A DNA stretch of 36,869 bases from Singulisphaera sp. GP187 (GTDB lineage Bacteria; Planctomycetota; Phycisphaerae; Phycisphaerales; SM1A02), in the NCBI GenBank assembly GCA_945868805.1, contig CAMBMO010000022.1, forward strand, positions 1-36,869. Direction: 5' to 3'. The notes under the pieces were generated by a model. The model was not told the origin of the DNA and did not search any database. It worked only from the letters and a program-made list of their open reading frames with translations. Both the position numbers and the translations under genes were made by a program. Numbering within the stretch: position 1 is the stretch's first letter; every line of letters begins with the position of its first letter. Positions 23,931 to 31,948 of the stretch are shown here, piece by piece.

Positions 23931-25610
23931 ATGCCAAACCTGACAATCAACGGCGTTCTGCTCGAGTTCCAAAAGGGTCAATCCATCCTCGAGGTCGCGA
24001 TCGACAACGCGATCGAGATTCCCCACTATTGCTATCACCCTGGATTGTCCGTGCCGGCGAACTGTCGCATCTGCCTCGCGGAGATTTCGCAGCCCAATCA
24101 CAAGACGGGACAACTTGAGTTGATTCCCAAGCTCATGCCCACCTGTCATACCGTGGCCGCCGAGGGGATGGTCGTCTCCACTCTCACTCCCAAGGCAGAG
24201 GCGAATCAGAAAGCGGTGATGGAATATCTGCTGATCAACCATCCTGTCGATTGCGCTGTCTGCGATCAGGCGGGGGAGTGCGGATTGCAGGATTATTCGT
24301 ACGAGTACGGTCGATCGCATTCGCGGTTCGAAGAAGACAAGATCAAGAATCCGAAGAAGGATGTTGGACCGCATGTCTTGCTGTACAGCGATCGCTGCAT
24401 CATGTGCACTCGTTGCGTGAGGTTCACGAAGGAAGTGACGAAGACATCCGAGTTGATGGTCGAAGGTCGTGGCGGCACCGAGATGATCGATGTCTTTCCC
24501 GGGATCGCGCTTGACAACGAACTCTCGGGGAATGTCGTCGACCTCTGCCCCGTGGGGGCGCTTCTTGACAAGGATTTCCTCTTTCAGCAACGTGTCTGGT
24601 TTCTGAAGAAGACGCCATCGATCGATGGAATCACCGCCAGTGGCGACAACATTTCGATCGAGCACAACGAGGGTGTCGTCTATCGAATCAAGCCTCGCAC
24701 AAACCTCGAAGTAAATCAGTGGTGGATCACCGATGAAGTTCGCTACGGCTGGAAGTTCGTTCACTCCGAGAATCGCCTGACTCTGCCTGCGCTTCGTGGC
24801 GCCGTGTCCTTCGATCGAGCTGACCCTGCGGCTGCGTGGGACGCGACAATGAGCCGAGCAGTTGATGTCCTCCAGGCTGGATCTCGCAATGGTCGCATCG
24901 CGTTCCTTGCGAGTCCGATGCTCTCATGCGAGGACGCATTTCTGCTCGGTCGCGCCATCCTGTCAATTGATCCATCAGCGGTGCTCGGAGTCGGTCCAGT
25001 GCCGAAATCAGGCGAGGACAGGACGCTCGATGGAGGCTTCACGATTTCTTGCGAGAAGGCACCGAATGCGCGTGGCGTTCGCCGCGTACTCGAAGCGCTT
25101 GCTGGCACTGCGCCAGCTCGCCGGCCAACCGGGGCACCATCGGTTTGCGACGCAAACGAATTTTTGGCTGCACTGACGAGCGCTGGATCGAGCGTCGCGT
25201 TGGTGACCGGAAATTATCCTAGCGAGTGGGTCGACGAGCCCCTCGCCCGCGCACTCGCGGTGCGCCGATTCGTCCTTCTCGACACGCTTCCCAATCGATT
25301 GACTTCATTGGCCGAGACGTTTCTTCCCGTCGCGACTTGGGTCGAGAAGTCAGGCACCTTCGAAAATGCAAAGAATCGCTTGCAGTCGTTTGAGCGCGCG
25401 ATATCGCCAGTCGATTTCGTAAAGTGCGAGGGGCAGATCGCTCTCGACCTCGCGACGAGATTGACTGGTTCTCCTGCGGCAATTTACGATGCCGCGCGCA
25501 CGCGACTCGAAATGTCGGCTGTGCGTGGACTCGAAATCTTTGCGGATCAAGTTCGTCATCCGCCTTTAGCACATGCGCGCGCAAGCGACATGGTGACCGT
25601 CGAAATTTAG
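23931..25610 (+). CDS. nuoG: NADH-quinone oxidoreductase subunit G (NuoG) type protein
   Basis: A 559-residue iron-sulfur protein of complex I. A ferredoxin-like 2Fe-2S domain has Cys34, Cys45, Cys48 and Cys72; the NuoG His-Cys motif has His104, Cys108, Cys111 and Cys117; the next 4Fe-4S site has Cys156, Cys159, Cys162 and Cys206. The molybdopterin-oxidoreductase-like domain follows (about 225-530), with RIKPRTNLEVNQWWITDEVR typical of NuoG, but the four cysteines of the extra N7 cluster found in E. coli NuoG are absent. It is shorter than E. coli NuoG (about 908) and near the length of compact bacterial forms. No other nuo gene is in the window, so the subunit is encoded away from its complex or in a small local set. 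The 124 bases upstream hold no clear promoter. Confidence 0.9.
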   Translation: MPNLTINGVLLEFQKGQSILEVAIDNAIEIPHYCYHPGLSVPANCRICLAEISQPNHKTGQLELIPKLMPTCHTVAAEGMVVSTLTPKAEANQKAVMEYLLINHPVDCAVCDQAGECGLQDYSYEYGRSHSRFEEDKIKNPKKDVGPHVLLYSDRCIMCTRCVRFTKEVTKTSELMVEGRGGTEMIDVFPGIALDNELSGNVVDLCPVGALLDKDFLFQQRVWFLKKTPSIDGITASGDNISIEHNEGVVYRIKPRTNLEVNQWWITDEVRYGWKFVHSENRLTLPALRGAVSFDRADPAAAWDATMSRAVDVLQAGSRNGRIAFLASPMLSCEDAFLLGRAILSIDPSAVLGVGPVPKSGEDRTLDGGFTISCEKAPNARGVRRVLEALAGTAPARRPTGAPSVCDANEFLAALTSAGSSVALVTGNYPSEWVDEPLARALAVRRFVLLDTLPNRLTSLAETFLPVATWVEKSGTFENAKNRLQSFERAISPVDFVKCEGQIALDLATRLTGSPAAIYDAARTRLEMSAVRGLEIFADQVRHPPLAHARASDMVTVEI

Positions 25611-25630
25611 TCTCGCGCATCGACTTCGCA

Positions 25631-25740
25631 TGATCAGGCAAGATCAGGCATGATCAGGCATGATCAGGCAAGATCAGGCATGATCAGGCAAGGTCAGGCA
25701 AGATCAGGCAAGGTCAGGCAAGAACAAGCACGATCAGGAT
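25631..25740. repeat. 10-bp tandem repeat array, 11 units
   Basis: Eleven consecutive decamers with consensus WGATCAGGCA fill the gap between nuoG and the MATE gene. The first position alternates T or A; units 7 and 9 have GGTC, unit 10 is AGAACAAGCA and unit 11 is CGATCAGGAT, so the array decays toward the MATE start. T-type units contain the palindrome TGATCA and almost all units contain GATC. The period equals about one helical turn and is not a multiple of three, consistent with non-coding DNA. There are no spacers, so it is not a CRISPR array. Confidence 0.95.
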
Positions 25741-25749
25741 TACTCCAAC

Positions 25750-27189
25750 ATGCCGATTCAAAGAGTGAAGTCTGCGGTTCGATCTGCGAGCGAGGTGTGG
25801 TCGCTCGCGTGGCCGACTGTCATCACGATGATGAGCTACACCATGATGCAGTTCGTGGACAGCATGATGGTCGCTCGGCTCGGTCCGGTCGAACTTTCGG
25901 CCCAAGGTAACGGCGGAGTCTGGACCTGGACGGTGATTGCGGTTCTCATCGGGGCGATCTCGCTCGTGAACACATTTGTCGCGCAGAGTGTCGGCGCGGG
26001 CGAGCTGGCCGCGGTCGCTCGCTATGCCTGGAGCGGTATCTGGCTCGCAATCGGTTCGTGGATTTTCATCCTCATTCCAACTGGTTTTCTATTGTTTCCA
26101 CTGGCATTCTCATGGATGGGGCATGAACCGCTCCTCGAGAAACTCGAACTGGACTATTCGCAAATCCTGATCGTCGGGGGCGTTTTCACACTCGTTGGCA
26201 AAGCGATCAACAATTTCTTCTTCGGTATCGGTCGTCCGAAAGTCGTCACGATCGCTGCAATTCTCGGAAACATCGTCAATCTCGTGTTGAACTATGTCTT
26301 CATCTTCGGCGAAAGGGGGATTCCAGAGCTTGAACTTCCGGGGATCCCAGGACTCGCTCCGATGGGTGTCGCGGGATCGGCGCTCGCCACGGTGATCGGG
26401 ACCGCATGCGAGTGCGCGCTTCCCCTCGCCATTTTCTTTGGCAAAGAGATGTCAACGGAATTTGGTACGCGCGTTGCGTGGCGCCCTGACATGCCAGCGA
26501 TCAAGGATCTCATTCGAGTCGGTTGGCCTGCAAGTGTCCAATTCGGAAACGAGATGTTCTGCTGGTCAGTCTTCATGACGGTCATCGTTGGAACATTTGG
26601 CACCACGCATCTCGCCGCTGGGTGGATCGTCCTTCGCTATATGCACCTTTCGTTCATGCCCGCGGTCGGGTTCAGCATCGCGACAACAACTCTCGTCGGT
26701 CGTTCAATTGGAGCGAACGATCCTGACCTTGCGATGCGCTACGCACGCACAGCCGTCTGGATGTCGGTGGCGTACATGACGGCGTGGGGAATCCTCATGG
26801 TGATCTTCCGAGAGCCGATGATTCGGATCTTTACATCGAACGCCGTTGACGGTTCCGTCTCGCCTGAGGTCGTGGTCGAAATCGGCGCGAAGATCATGAT
26901 TTGCGCGGCGACGTTTCAGGCCTTTGACGCGATCGGCATCGTCTATTCGGGTGCGCTCCGTGGAGCAGGCGACACATTTTGGCCAGGAGTCGCCACCGTC
27001 GCTTTCAGTTGGATCGTGATCGTTGGAGGCGGGTACTGGATTGCGTTCAAGCATCCGCACCTTGGCTCCCTCGGACCTTGGATTGGCTCGACGGTCTACA
27101 TCGTCGCCATCAGTGTGTTCATGGCTTGGCGCTTCGAGCGCGGGCCGTGGCGAACCCACAAGCTCGTTCGCCACGCGACGTCGCCGTAA
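25750..27189 (+). CDS. MATE family efflux transporter
   Basis: A 479-residue membrane protein with twelve predicted helices in two halves. The family pattern is clear: LAWPTVITMMSYTMMQFVDSMMVARLGP at the start of the first half and IRVGWPASVQFGNEMFCWSVF at the start of the second, with GALRGAGDTFWP late in the chain. MATE proteins export cationic compounds in exchange for Na+ or H+; the substrate here is unknown. The ATG lies ten bases after an AGGA that is the end of the decamer array. It is 139 bases downstream of nuoG and may have its own promoter inside or near the repeat array. Confidence 0.93.
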   Translation: MPIQRVKSAVRSASEVWSLAWPTVITMMSYTMMQFVDSMMVARLGPVELSAQGNGGVWTWTVIAVLIGAISLVNTFVAQSVGAGELAAVARYAWSGIWLAIGSWIFILIPTGFLLFPLAFSWMGHEPLLEKLELDYSQILIVGGVFTLVGKAINNFFFGIGRPKVVTIAAILGNIVNLVLNYVFIFGERGIPELELPGIPGLAPMGVAGSALATVIGTACECALPLAIFFGKEMSTEFGTRVAWRPDMPAIKDLIRVGWPASVQFGNEMFCWSVFMTVIVGTFGTTHLAAGWIVLRYMHLSFMPAVGFSIATTTLVGRSIGANDPDLAMRYARTAVWMSVAYMTAWGILMVIFREPMIRIFTSNAVDGSVSPEVVVEIGAKIMICAATFQAFDAIGIVYSGALRGAGDTFWPGVATVAFSWIVIVGGGYWIAFKHPHLGSLGPWIGSTVYIVAISVFMAWRFERGPWRTHKLVRHATSP

Positions 27190-27306
27190 CGGAGCGCGTG
27201 CCCCCGTTTGGAGCTTGGAGGGCATTGGCGGTATGCTTGCCGACCCCCAAGAAATGCGCAGTGCAGATTTTGGCCCCATACATTTGGTCTTGAAGAGGTT
27301 TAGCGA

Positions 27307-28224
27307 ATGAGCAATGCAACGATAAAGCCAGTCAACCCAGGGAATTCAGTCGCAGCGAAGCCACACTTCGATCTTGCGGTTCGTCACGCGGCGGACGGTA
27401 ATCGTCCCGAAGCTGTCGCCTCGTTTCGCGTCGCGCTCGAGCACGACCGAGCGATCGACACGCTCTTCGCGTTGGCTCGACTTCTCGATCGCATGGGCGA
27501 GGACGAAGAGGCGATCGACTTGTACGAGGAAATTTGCTACCTGCCGACTCCTCCAGTCAACGCGCTGATCAATCTCGCTGTGCTGTACGAGGACATGGAC
27601 GAGCTTCCTCGCGCCGAACGATGCTTGCGTCGAGTGCTCGCGCTTTATCCCAATCACGCTCACGCGCGCATGTATGTCAAGGATGTTTGCGCGGTGCGCA
27701 CGATGTCGTATGACGCAAATGCCGAACAACAACTCGCCCGTCGCAATGCGATTCTCGACACGCCGATCACCGATTTCGAGCTGAGCGCACGCGCACGCAA
27801 CTGCCTAAAGAAAGTGGAGATCCGGACGCTTGGAGACTTGCTCCGCGTCACCGAAGCCGAGTTGATGTCCTTCAAGAACTTCGGCGAGACGAGCATTGCC
27901 GAAATCAAGTCGATGCTTAACTCGCGCGGACTGCGACTGGGTCAAGGTCTTGAGGGCGGGTTCGAAGAGTCGTACCGTCGCGAGTACCTCGATCAGCTTC
28001 GCACGCAGGTTGAGGCAGAGCTTCTCGAGCGACCAGTCAGTTGCCTCGAATTGACCATCCGCGCTCGCAAGGCGGTTCAGTTGCTCGAGGTTCGAACGCT
28101 CGGCGAACTCGCCTGTCGCACCGAGGCGGAGCTGATGGGGATGAAGAATTTCGGATCGACCAGTCTCGACGAAATCAAGTCGCAGCTCGCGACCCATGGA
28201 TTGGCGCTTCGAACGATTGAGTGA
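27307..28224 (+). CDS. TPR protein with two RNA polymerase alpha C-terminal domains
   Basis: A 305-residue protein. Residues about 15-125 form TPR helices (DLAVRHAADGNRPEAVASFR, LINLAVLYEDMDELPRAERC). Two copies of the RNA polymerase alpha-CTD follow at about 152-211 and 242-301. Compared with E. coli alpha, CTD1 keeps Arg162 (R265), Asn165 (N268), Gly193 (G296), Ser196 (S299) and Glu199 (E302); CTD2 keeps the Arg (252), Gly, Ser and Glu but has Lys255 at the Asn position. It lacks the alpha N-terminal assembly domain, so it cannot build the core enzyme and is more likely a DNA- or activator-binding regulator. GAAGAGG stands eight bases before the ATG. Similar proteins are known from planctomycetes; their function is not settled. 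Confidence 0.92.
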   Translation: MSNATIKPVNPGNSVAAKPHFDLAVRHAADGNRPEAVASFRVALEHDRAIDTLFALARLLDRMGEDEEAIDLYEEICYLPTPPVNALINLAVLYEDMDELPRAERCLRRVLALYPNHAHARMYVKDVCAVRTMSYDANAEQQLARRNAILDTPITDFELSARARNCLKKVEIRTLGDLLRVTEAELMSFKNFGETSIAEIKSMLNSRGLRLGQGLEGGFEESYRREYLDQLRTQVEAELLERPVSCLELTIRARKAVQLLEVRTLGELACRTEAELMGMKNFGSTSLDEIKSQLATHGLALRTIE

Positions 28225-28259
28225 TTCGTTGATTTCTTGACGGGTTGGGCTTTTCGGTC

Positions 28260-29774
28260 ATGGAAGACCTCGCTCACATCCTCCACACATCGCTTGTGCG
28301 CGCTTGTCGCGCATCTGTCGCATCTGTCGCATCTGTCGCATGCGGACTCCTTGCGTTCGTCGCGCTCGTTGGGTGTGCGAACGATCCAATCGTCGCGCAC
28401 ACTTCCAAAACCGCGCCAGTCGCGTTGGTGAGGGCATCGACCGAGGTTGAGTCGCCCGTCGTCGCTGCAACGACGGTCAATCCTCCACTGCTCGATCCAC
28501 CAGTCCTTCCGATTCCCGCCCAGAAACCCGCCCCAGTACCGCCGAGGCCGCTCCCAGTGCCTCCGAGCCTCGAGCCCGAAGTCGCGATTCGAATCGACAC
28601 GCTCTCGCCATCGGATTCGATCGTGATCGACCACCCGAGCGGGAGGGTCAGCATCCTTTCTGAGAGTCTCTCGGGCGAGGGGGAAATGTGGACAGCCAGC
28701 GCACCCGTGGAAATCCGGGCAATTGGTTCGGGATGGCGCGTCACGCCGAGTAGGCGCTCGCGACCTGCATCGAGCGACGCGATCGACGATGTGGCACTGA
28801 AGACGCGCGATATTGGAGAAGGCGAATTGACGATCCAAGCTCCGCACGGGAACGATCAGCCAATCATCTGGAAGGGGAATTCGTGGCCAGGGAAACTGCG
28901 GGTGGTGCGGACGCCAGAGAAAATCGATCTGGTGATGGATGTTGCGATGGATACTTACTTGCCTGGCGTGATCGCGAAGGAACTTTATCCATCGTGGTGC
29001 GCGGCTGCCTATCACGCACAAGCGATCGCCGCACGCAGTTTCGCTCTGGTCGAGGAAGCGCGCTGGGAGGGTCGCCGTCACTACGACATGGTTGCTGGAC
29101 AGCAGAGTCAGGCGTGGATTGGCGCGACGAAAAATGCAAAGGCAATTGACGCTGTGCGGGAGACACGTGGCCAGGTGCTCGTCCACGATGGAGTCGTCGT
29201 TCCGGCGTACTACTCCAGCTGTTGCGGAGGTCGACCCGCCAATGCGCTCGGCGTGCTGACGGACAATCCCCATCACGACATCGCACCCATCTCGACCGGG
29301 AACTCGGAGACACCGCGTGGTTCCTGCTGTGAGGGAACCGCAGTCTCGAAGTGGAAGGCGTCGATTTCGCTTGCGACCATTCGCGCCCGTTTGCAGGAAT
29401 GGGGAAGAACCAATGGCCGCACCGATTTGAGCGACTTGCAACCTCCCTCAAGCATCGCAGTCGCTGACAAGAATTCGGCAGGTCGACCAACGATCCTCGT
29501 GATTCGCTCTCGATCAGGAGCAGAAGTGACCATAGACGCAGAGGACTTTCGCCGTGCGATCAACGCCGCCGGGGACTCCAAGACCAGTATGAGGTCGTCC
29601 GACTGTTCGATTCGCATCGCGTCGGGCAATGTTGATTTCGCAGGTCGTGGTTTCGGGCATGGCGTCGGACTCTGTCAACATGGAGCGCAGGAGATGGGAC
29701 GCAAGGGATCGTCCTATCGGCAGATCCTCACTCGTTATTATCCTGAAACGATGATCGTGCAGGCTTGGAAATAA
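28260..29774 (+). CDS. SpoIID/LytB domain lipoprotein
   Basis: A 504-residue protein from ATG 28260 with a long signal region ending in a lipobox (FVALVGC), so a lipid anchor is likely. A proline-rich linker follows (about 75-115). The SpoIID domain spans about 220-500: YLPGVIAKELYPSWCAAAYH, AQAIAARSFALVEEA, AYYSSCCGGR and GRGFGHGVGLCQHGAQEM, the core of the family. SpoIID is a lytic transglycosylase acting on peptide-free glycan strands in sporulating Firmicutes; homologues in non-sporulating bacteria remodel peptidoglycan, probably at division. Here it is periplasmic and should act on the wall. An in-frame TTG at 28245 would add five residues. The signal sequence contains a 9-bp tandem repeat. 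Confidence 0.9.
   Translation: MEDLAHILHTSLVRACRASVASVASVACGLLAFVALVGCANDPIVAHTSKTAPVALVRASTEVESPVVAATTVNPPLLDPPVLPIPAQKPAPVPPRPLPVPPSLEPEVAIRIDTLSPSDSIVIDHPSGRVSILSESLSGEGEMWTASAPVEIRAIGSGWRVTPSRRSRPASSDAIDDVALKTRDIGEGELTIQAPHGNDQPIIWKGNSWPGKLRVVRTPEKIDLVMDVAMDTYLPGVIAKELYPSWCAAAYHAQAIAARSFALVEEARWEGRRHYDMVAGQQSQAWIGATKNAKAIDAVRETRGQVLVHDGVVVPAYYSSCCGGRPANALGVLTDNPHHDIAPISTGNSETPRGSCCEGTAVSKWKASISLATIRARLQEWGRTNGRTDLSDLQPPSSIAVADKNSAGRPTILVIRSRSGAEVTIDAEDFRRAINAAGDSKTSMRSSDCSIRIASGNVDFAGRGFGHGVGLCQHGAQEMGRKGSSYRQILTRYYPETMIVQAWK
28312..28338. repeat. 9-bp tandem repeat, 3 copies, in the SpoIID signal sequence
   Basis: Three copies of catctgtcg encode ASVASVASVA just ahead of the hydrophobic core of the signal peptide. 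The unit keeps the frame, so copy-number change would alter only the length of the region before the core. Confidence 0.9.
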
Positions 29775-29777
29775 TCA

Positions 29778-30380
29778 ATGTTTACTGGAATCGTCCATGG
29801 TATTGGGGCCATCGTGAAATGCGCCGCTACGCCGTGTGGACGGCGACTCGTCGTCGATGCGGGCTCGTCGATGATTCCGCCGCGAACGGGTGACTCGATC
29901 AGTATCGACGGCGTCTGCTTGACGGTGGTCGAGATTCAGCGCGGTGAAATCGCATTTGATGTGATGGCACAGACACTCTCGATGACGACGATTGGATCGC
30001 TGTGCGTTGGTGATGCAGTCAATGTCGAATCAGCTCTCCGGATGGGCGATCCAATGGGAGGGCACATCGTGCAGGGGCATGTGGATTCGATTGGAGAAGT
30101 CTTGGCAATCGATCGCAGCGATGGACAGTGTCGAGTGCGACTACACGTCAATGACGACGCGCTTTCAATCGTTGTCTCACAAGGCTCGATCACCGTCGAT
30201 GGAGTCTCGCTCACGGTGGCGAGTCGAGGCGCCGATTGGTTGGAAGTCGCCCTGATTCCAGAAACACTTTCAAGGACGGCGCTCGGTCGTTTGGCGGTCG
30301 GAGATCGGGTCAACCTCGAGGTCGACGCGATCGCACGCCTCGTCGATCAGGCAGTCGCACGGCGAATGGGTGTGGTCTAG
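29778..30380 (+). CDS. ribE: Riboflavin synthase, alpha subunit
   Basis: A 200-residue protein made of two similar lumazine-binding barrels (about 1-97 and 98-190). The N-terminal MFTGIV, the segments DSISIDGVCLTVVE and GSITVDGVSLTVAS, and GGHIVQGHVDSIG are diagnostic. It converts two molecules of 6,7-dimethyl-8-ribityllumazine to riboflavin and a pyrimidine by-product in the cytoplasm. It starts three bases after the SpoIID gene, with no other rib gene and no visible FMN riboswitch. Its TAG stop shares CTAG with the stop of the convergent phosphatase gene. Confidence 0.96.
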   Translation: MFTGIVHGIGAIVKCAATPCGRRLVVDAGSSMIPPRTGDSISIDGVCLTVVEIQRGEIAFDVMAQTLSMTTIGSLCVGDAVNVESALRMGDPMGGHIVQGHVDSIGEVLAIDRSDGQCRVRLHVNDDALSIVVSQGSITVDGVSLTVASRGADWLEVALIPETLSRTALGRLAVGDRVNLEVDAIARLVDQAVARRMGVV

Positions 30381-31642
30381 TCGTCGATCCAGGCCGAACA
30401 GACAAGCGTGAGATCATCGATTTGCGGAAAGTCGAGCGACTCTTCATTTAATCTGAGATTGACTTGATCGATGAATTCACTCGGACGCTCGATCGACGCG
30501 AATTCGTTGAAGACATCCAGATATCTGCGATTGGGTAGGCGTGGCGCCGCGGGATCCTGCCCTAATTCTGGGAATGCCTGCTCGAATCCATCGGAGTAAA
30601 AGAGCAACTTGTCGCCTGGCGCCAAATCCACGACTTCCTCGGAAAATGATTCGTCGTCAAAGACGCCGAGCAGTCCACCATGCGTCTGGATGATTTCGCA
30701 TTGACCGTCGCGCGGGATCCGAATGAGTGGGAGGTGGCCCGCGCTCGCGACAGTCAGTCGATGCGTGTGGGTATCGATGACGGCGTAGATCGCAGTCGCG
30801 AATCGAGTGGTTCGACCCGCGCGCGACATCATGTCCGCATTCACCAGCGAAAGCGCCTCCCGCGGAGGGATGATTCGGTACGACTTCTCCGTAATCTCCT
30901 TGGTCGGAAGGCTTCGGGAAATGACAAGGGTCAAAAGTGCCGCGGGTACTCCATGACCAACCGCATCGGTGACAAAGACCCCGAGGTGGTTTTCGTCCAG
31001 TCGCATCACGTTGTAGATGTCCCCAGAAACGTATGCCGCGGGTCGCCAGAGCGCCGCCGACGCAATGCCACCGAGTGTCGGCAGGACGCGCGGAAGAAAC
31101 TCGCGCTGAACGCTCGCAGCCAATTGGAGTTCTTCTTGGATCCCGTCGATTTCGCTCCGGAGTCCACCCGAAGATCCGAGGGCGCTGACCGTGTCGAGTT
31201 TCAAGCGGTTGAATTCACGCTGTCGCGAGATGAGCGCGGACAGTGCTGTGGCGAGGTGTTCTGGACCGAGCGCCGGATCGATCGCGAATGAGACGCCAGC
31301 TGGAGGATCTTGAAGTGGACCGAATTCCGCGCAGAGCGCGATGATCGGAATCATCGACGAGACCGCCTCTTCCGCCGCGGGTGATTGCATGTCTTCGACG
31401 GTCGGTGCGCCGACCATCAGGAGTGCCTGCGCCTCGCGCACTTCAGTCGCGATCTCGACGCAGTCGCGCCTTTCGATGACCCGAGCGTCGAAATCGAACT
31501 TTGAGCAGAGAACGCGCGCAACGGTCTCGTGAGTCGATCCAACTTGGAGCGTGACGATCGCGATGCGCGGGCGAAGTCGTCGCAGTGACTGATGTTCAAT
31601 CGGGATTGGCACGAACGAGCGATTGTAATGAGTGGCTAGCAT
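30377..31642 (-). CDS. SpoIIE/RsbU-type protein phosphatase with receiver-like N-terminus
   Basis: A 421-residue cytoplasmic protein. Residues about 25-140 have the alternating strand-helix pattern of a response-regulator receiver (RIAIVTLQVG, ALLMVGAPT, IPIIALCAEF), but the third strand ends VGAPT with no phosphoacceptor Asp. A helical linker (about 160-185, IQEELQLAASVQREFLP) joins it to a PP2C-type phosphatase domain with metal-binding Asp208 (VSGDIY), Asp226 (VTDAVGHG) and Asp351 (FYSDG), and IDDLTLV near the end. Such enzymes dephosphorylate anti-sigma antagonists or similar switch proteins. No antagonist or kinase partner lies beside it. It diverges from the carbinolamine dehydratase gene with nine bases between starts. 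Confidence 0.9.
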   Translation of the reverse strand: MLATHYNRSFVPIPIEHQSLRRLRPRIAIVTLQVGSTHETVARVLCSKFDFDARVIERRDCVEIATEVREAQALLMVGAPTVEDMQSPAAEEAVSSMIPIIALCAEFGPLQDPPAGVSFAIDPALGPEHLATALSALISRQREFNRLKLDTVSALGSSGGLRSEIDGIQEELQLAASVQREFLPRVLPTLGGIASAALWRPAAYVSGDIYNVMRLDENHLGVFVTDAVGHGVPAALLTLVISRSLPTKEITEKSYRIIPPREALSLVNADMMSRAGRTTRFATAIYAVIDTHTHRLTVASAGHLPLIRIPRDGQCEIIQTHGGLLGVFDDESFSEEVVDLAPGDKLLFYSDGFEQAFPELGQDPAAPRLPNRRYLDVFNEFASIERPSEFIDQVNLRLNEESLDFPQIDDLTLVCSAWIDD

Positions 31643-31651
31643 CCATGGTGG

Positions 31652-31939
31652 ATGTCGCTGAAACTCTCACCATCTGAAGTCGTCGCAAGCATGAACCGCG
31701 TCCAGAAATGGTCCTGCACGGGGGCTTTGATCGAGCGCACATTTGACTTCGTCGACTTCAACGCCGCCATGCGGTTCGTGAATCGAGTGGCCGAAGAGGC
31801 GGAGCGGACTCAGCATCACCCCGACATCCTCATCAAGTACAACCGGGTCACGCTCGGGTTTTCCACTCACGATGCGGGTGGATTGACCGAGAAAGATTTT
31901 TCAGCCGCTCTCGCCGCGGACACGGCGAGCATCGGCTGA
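31652..31939 (+). CDS. phhB: 4a-hydroxytetrahydrobiopterin (pterin carbinolamine) dehydratase
   Basis: A 95-residue protein, the usual size. The family core HHPDILIKYNRVTLGFSTHD (about 55-74) followed by GGLTEKDF is intact, including the His-His and the later His of the active site. It dehydrates 4a-carbinolamine pterin produced by aromatic amino acid hydroxylases. No hydroxylase is in the window, and many bacteria carry it as an orphan gene, possibly with another pterin role. GGTGG lies directly before the ATG. Confidence 0.92.
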   Translation: MSLKLSPSEVVASMNRVQKWSCTGALIERTFDFVDFNAAMRFVNRVAEEAERTQHHPDILIKYNRVTLGFSTHDAGGLTEKDFSAALAADTASIG

Positions 31940-31948
31940 GTCGTTGGG

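Noticed and set aside
25631-25740. CRISPR array
   Set aside because: Units are 10 bp, directly adjacent, with no spacers and no cas genes nearby.
28077-29441. A 454-codon minus-strand frame opposite the alpha-CTD and SpoIID genes
   Set aside because: It spans two well-supported plus-strand genes and its translation shows only biased composition.
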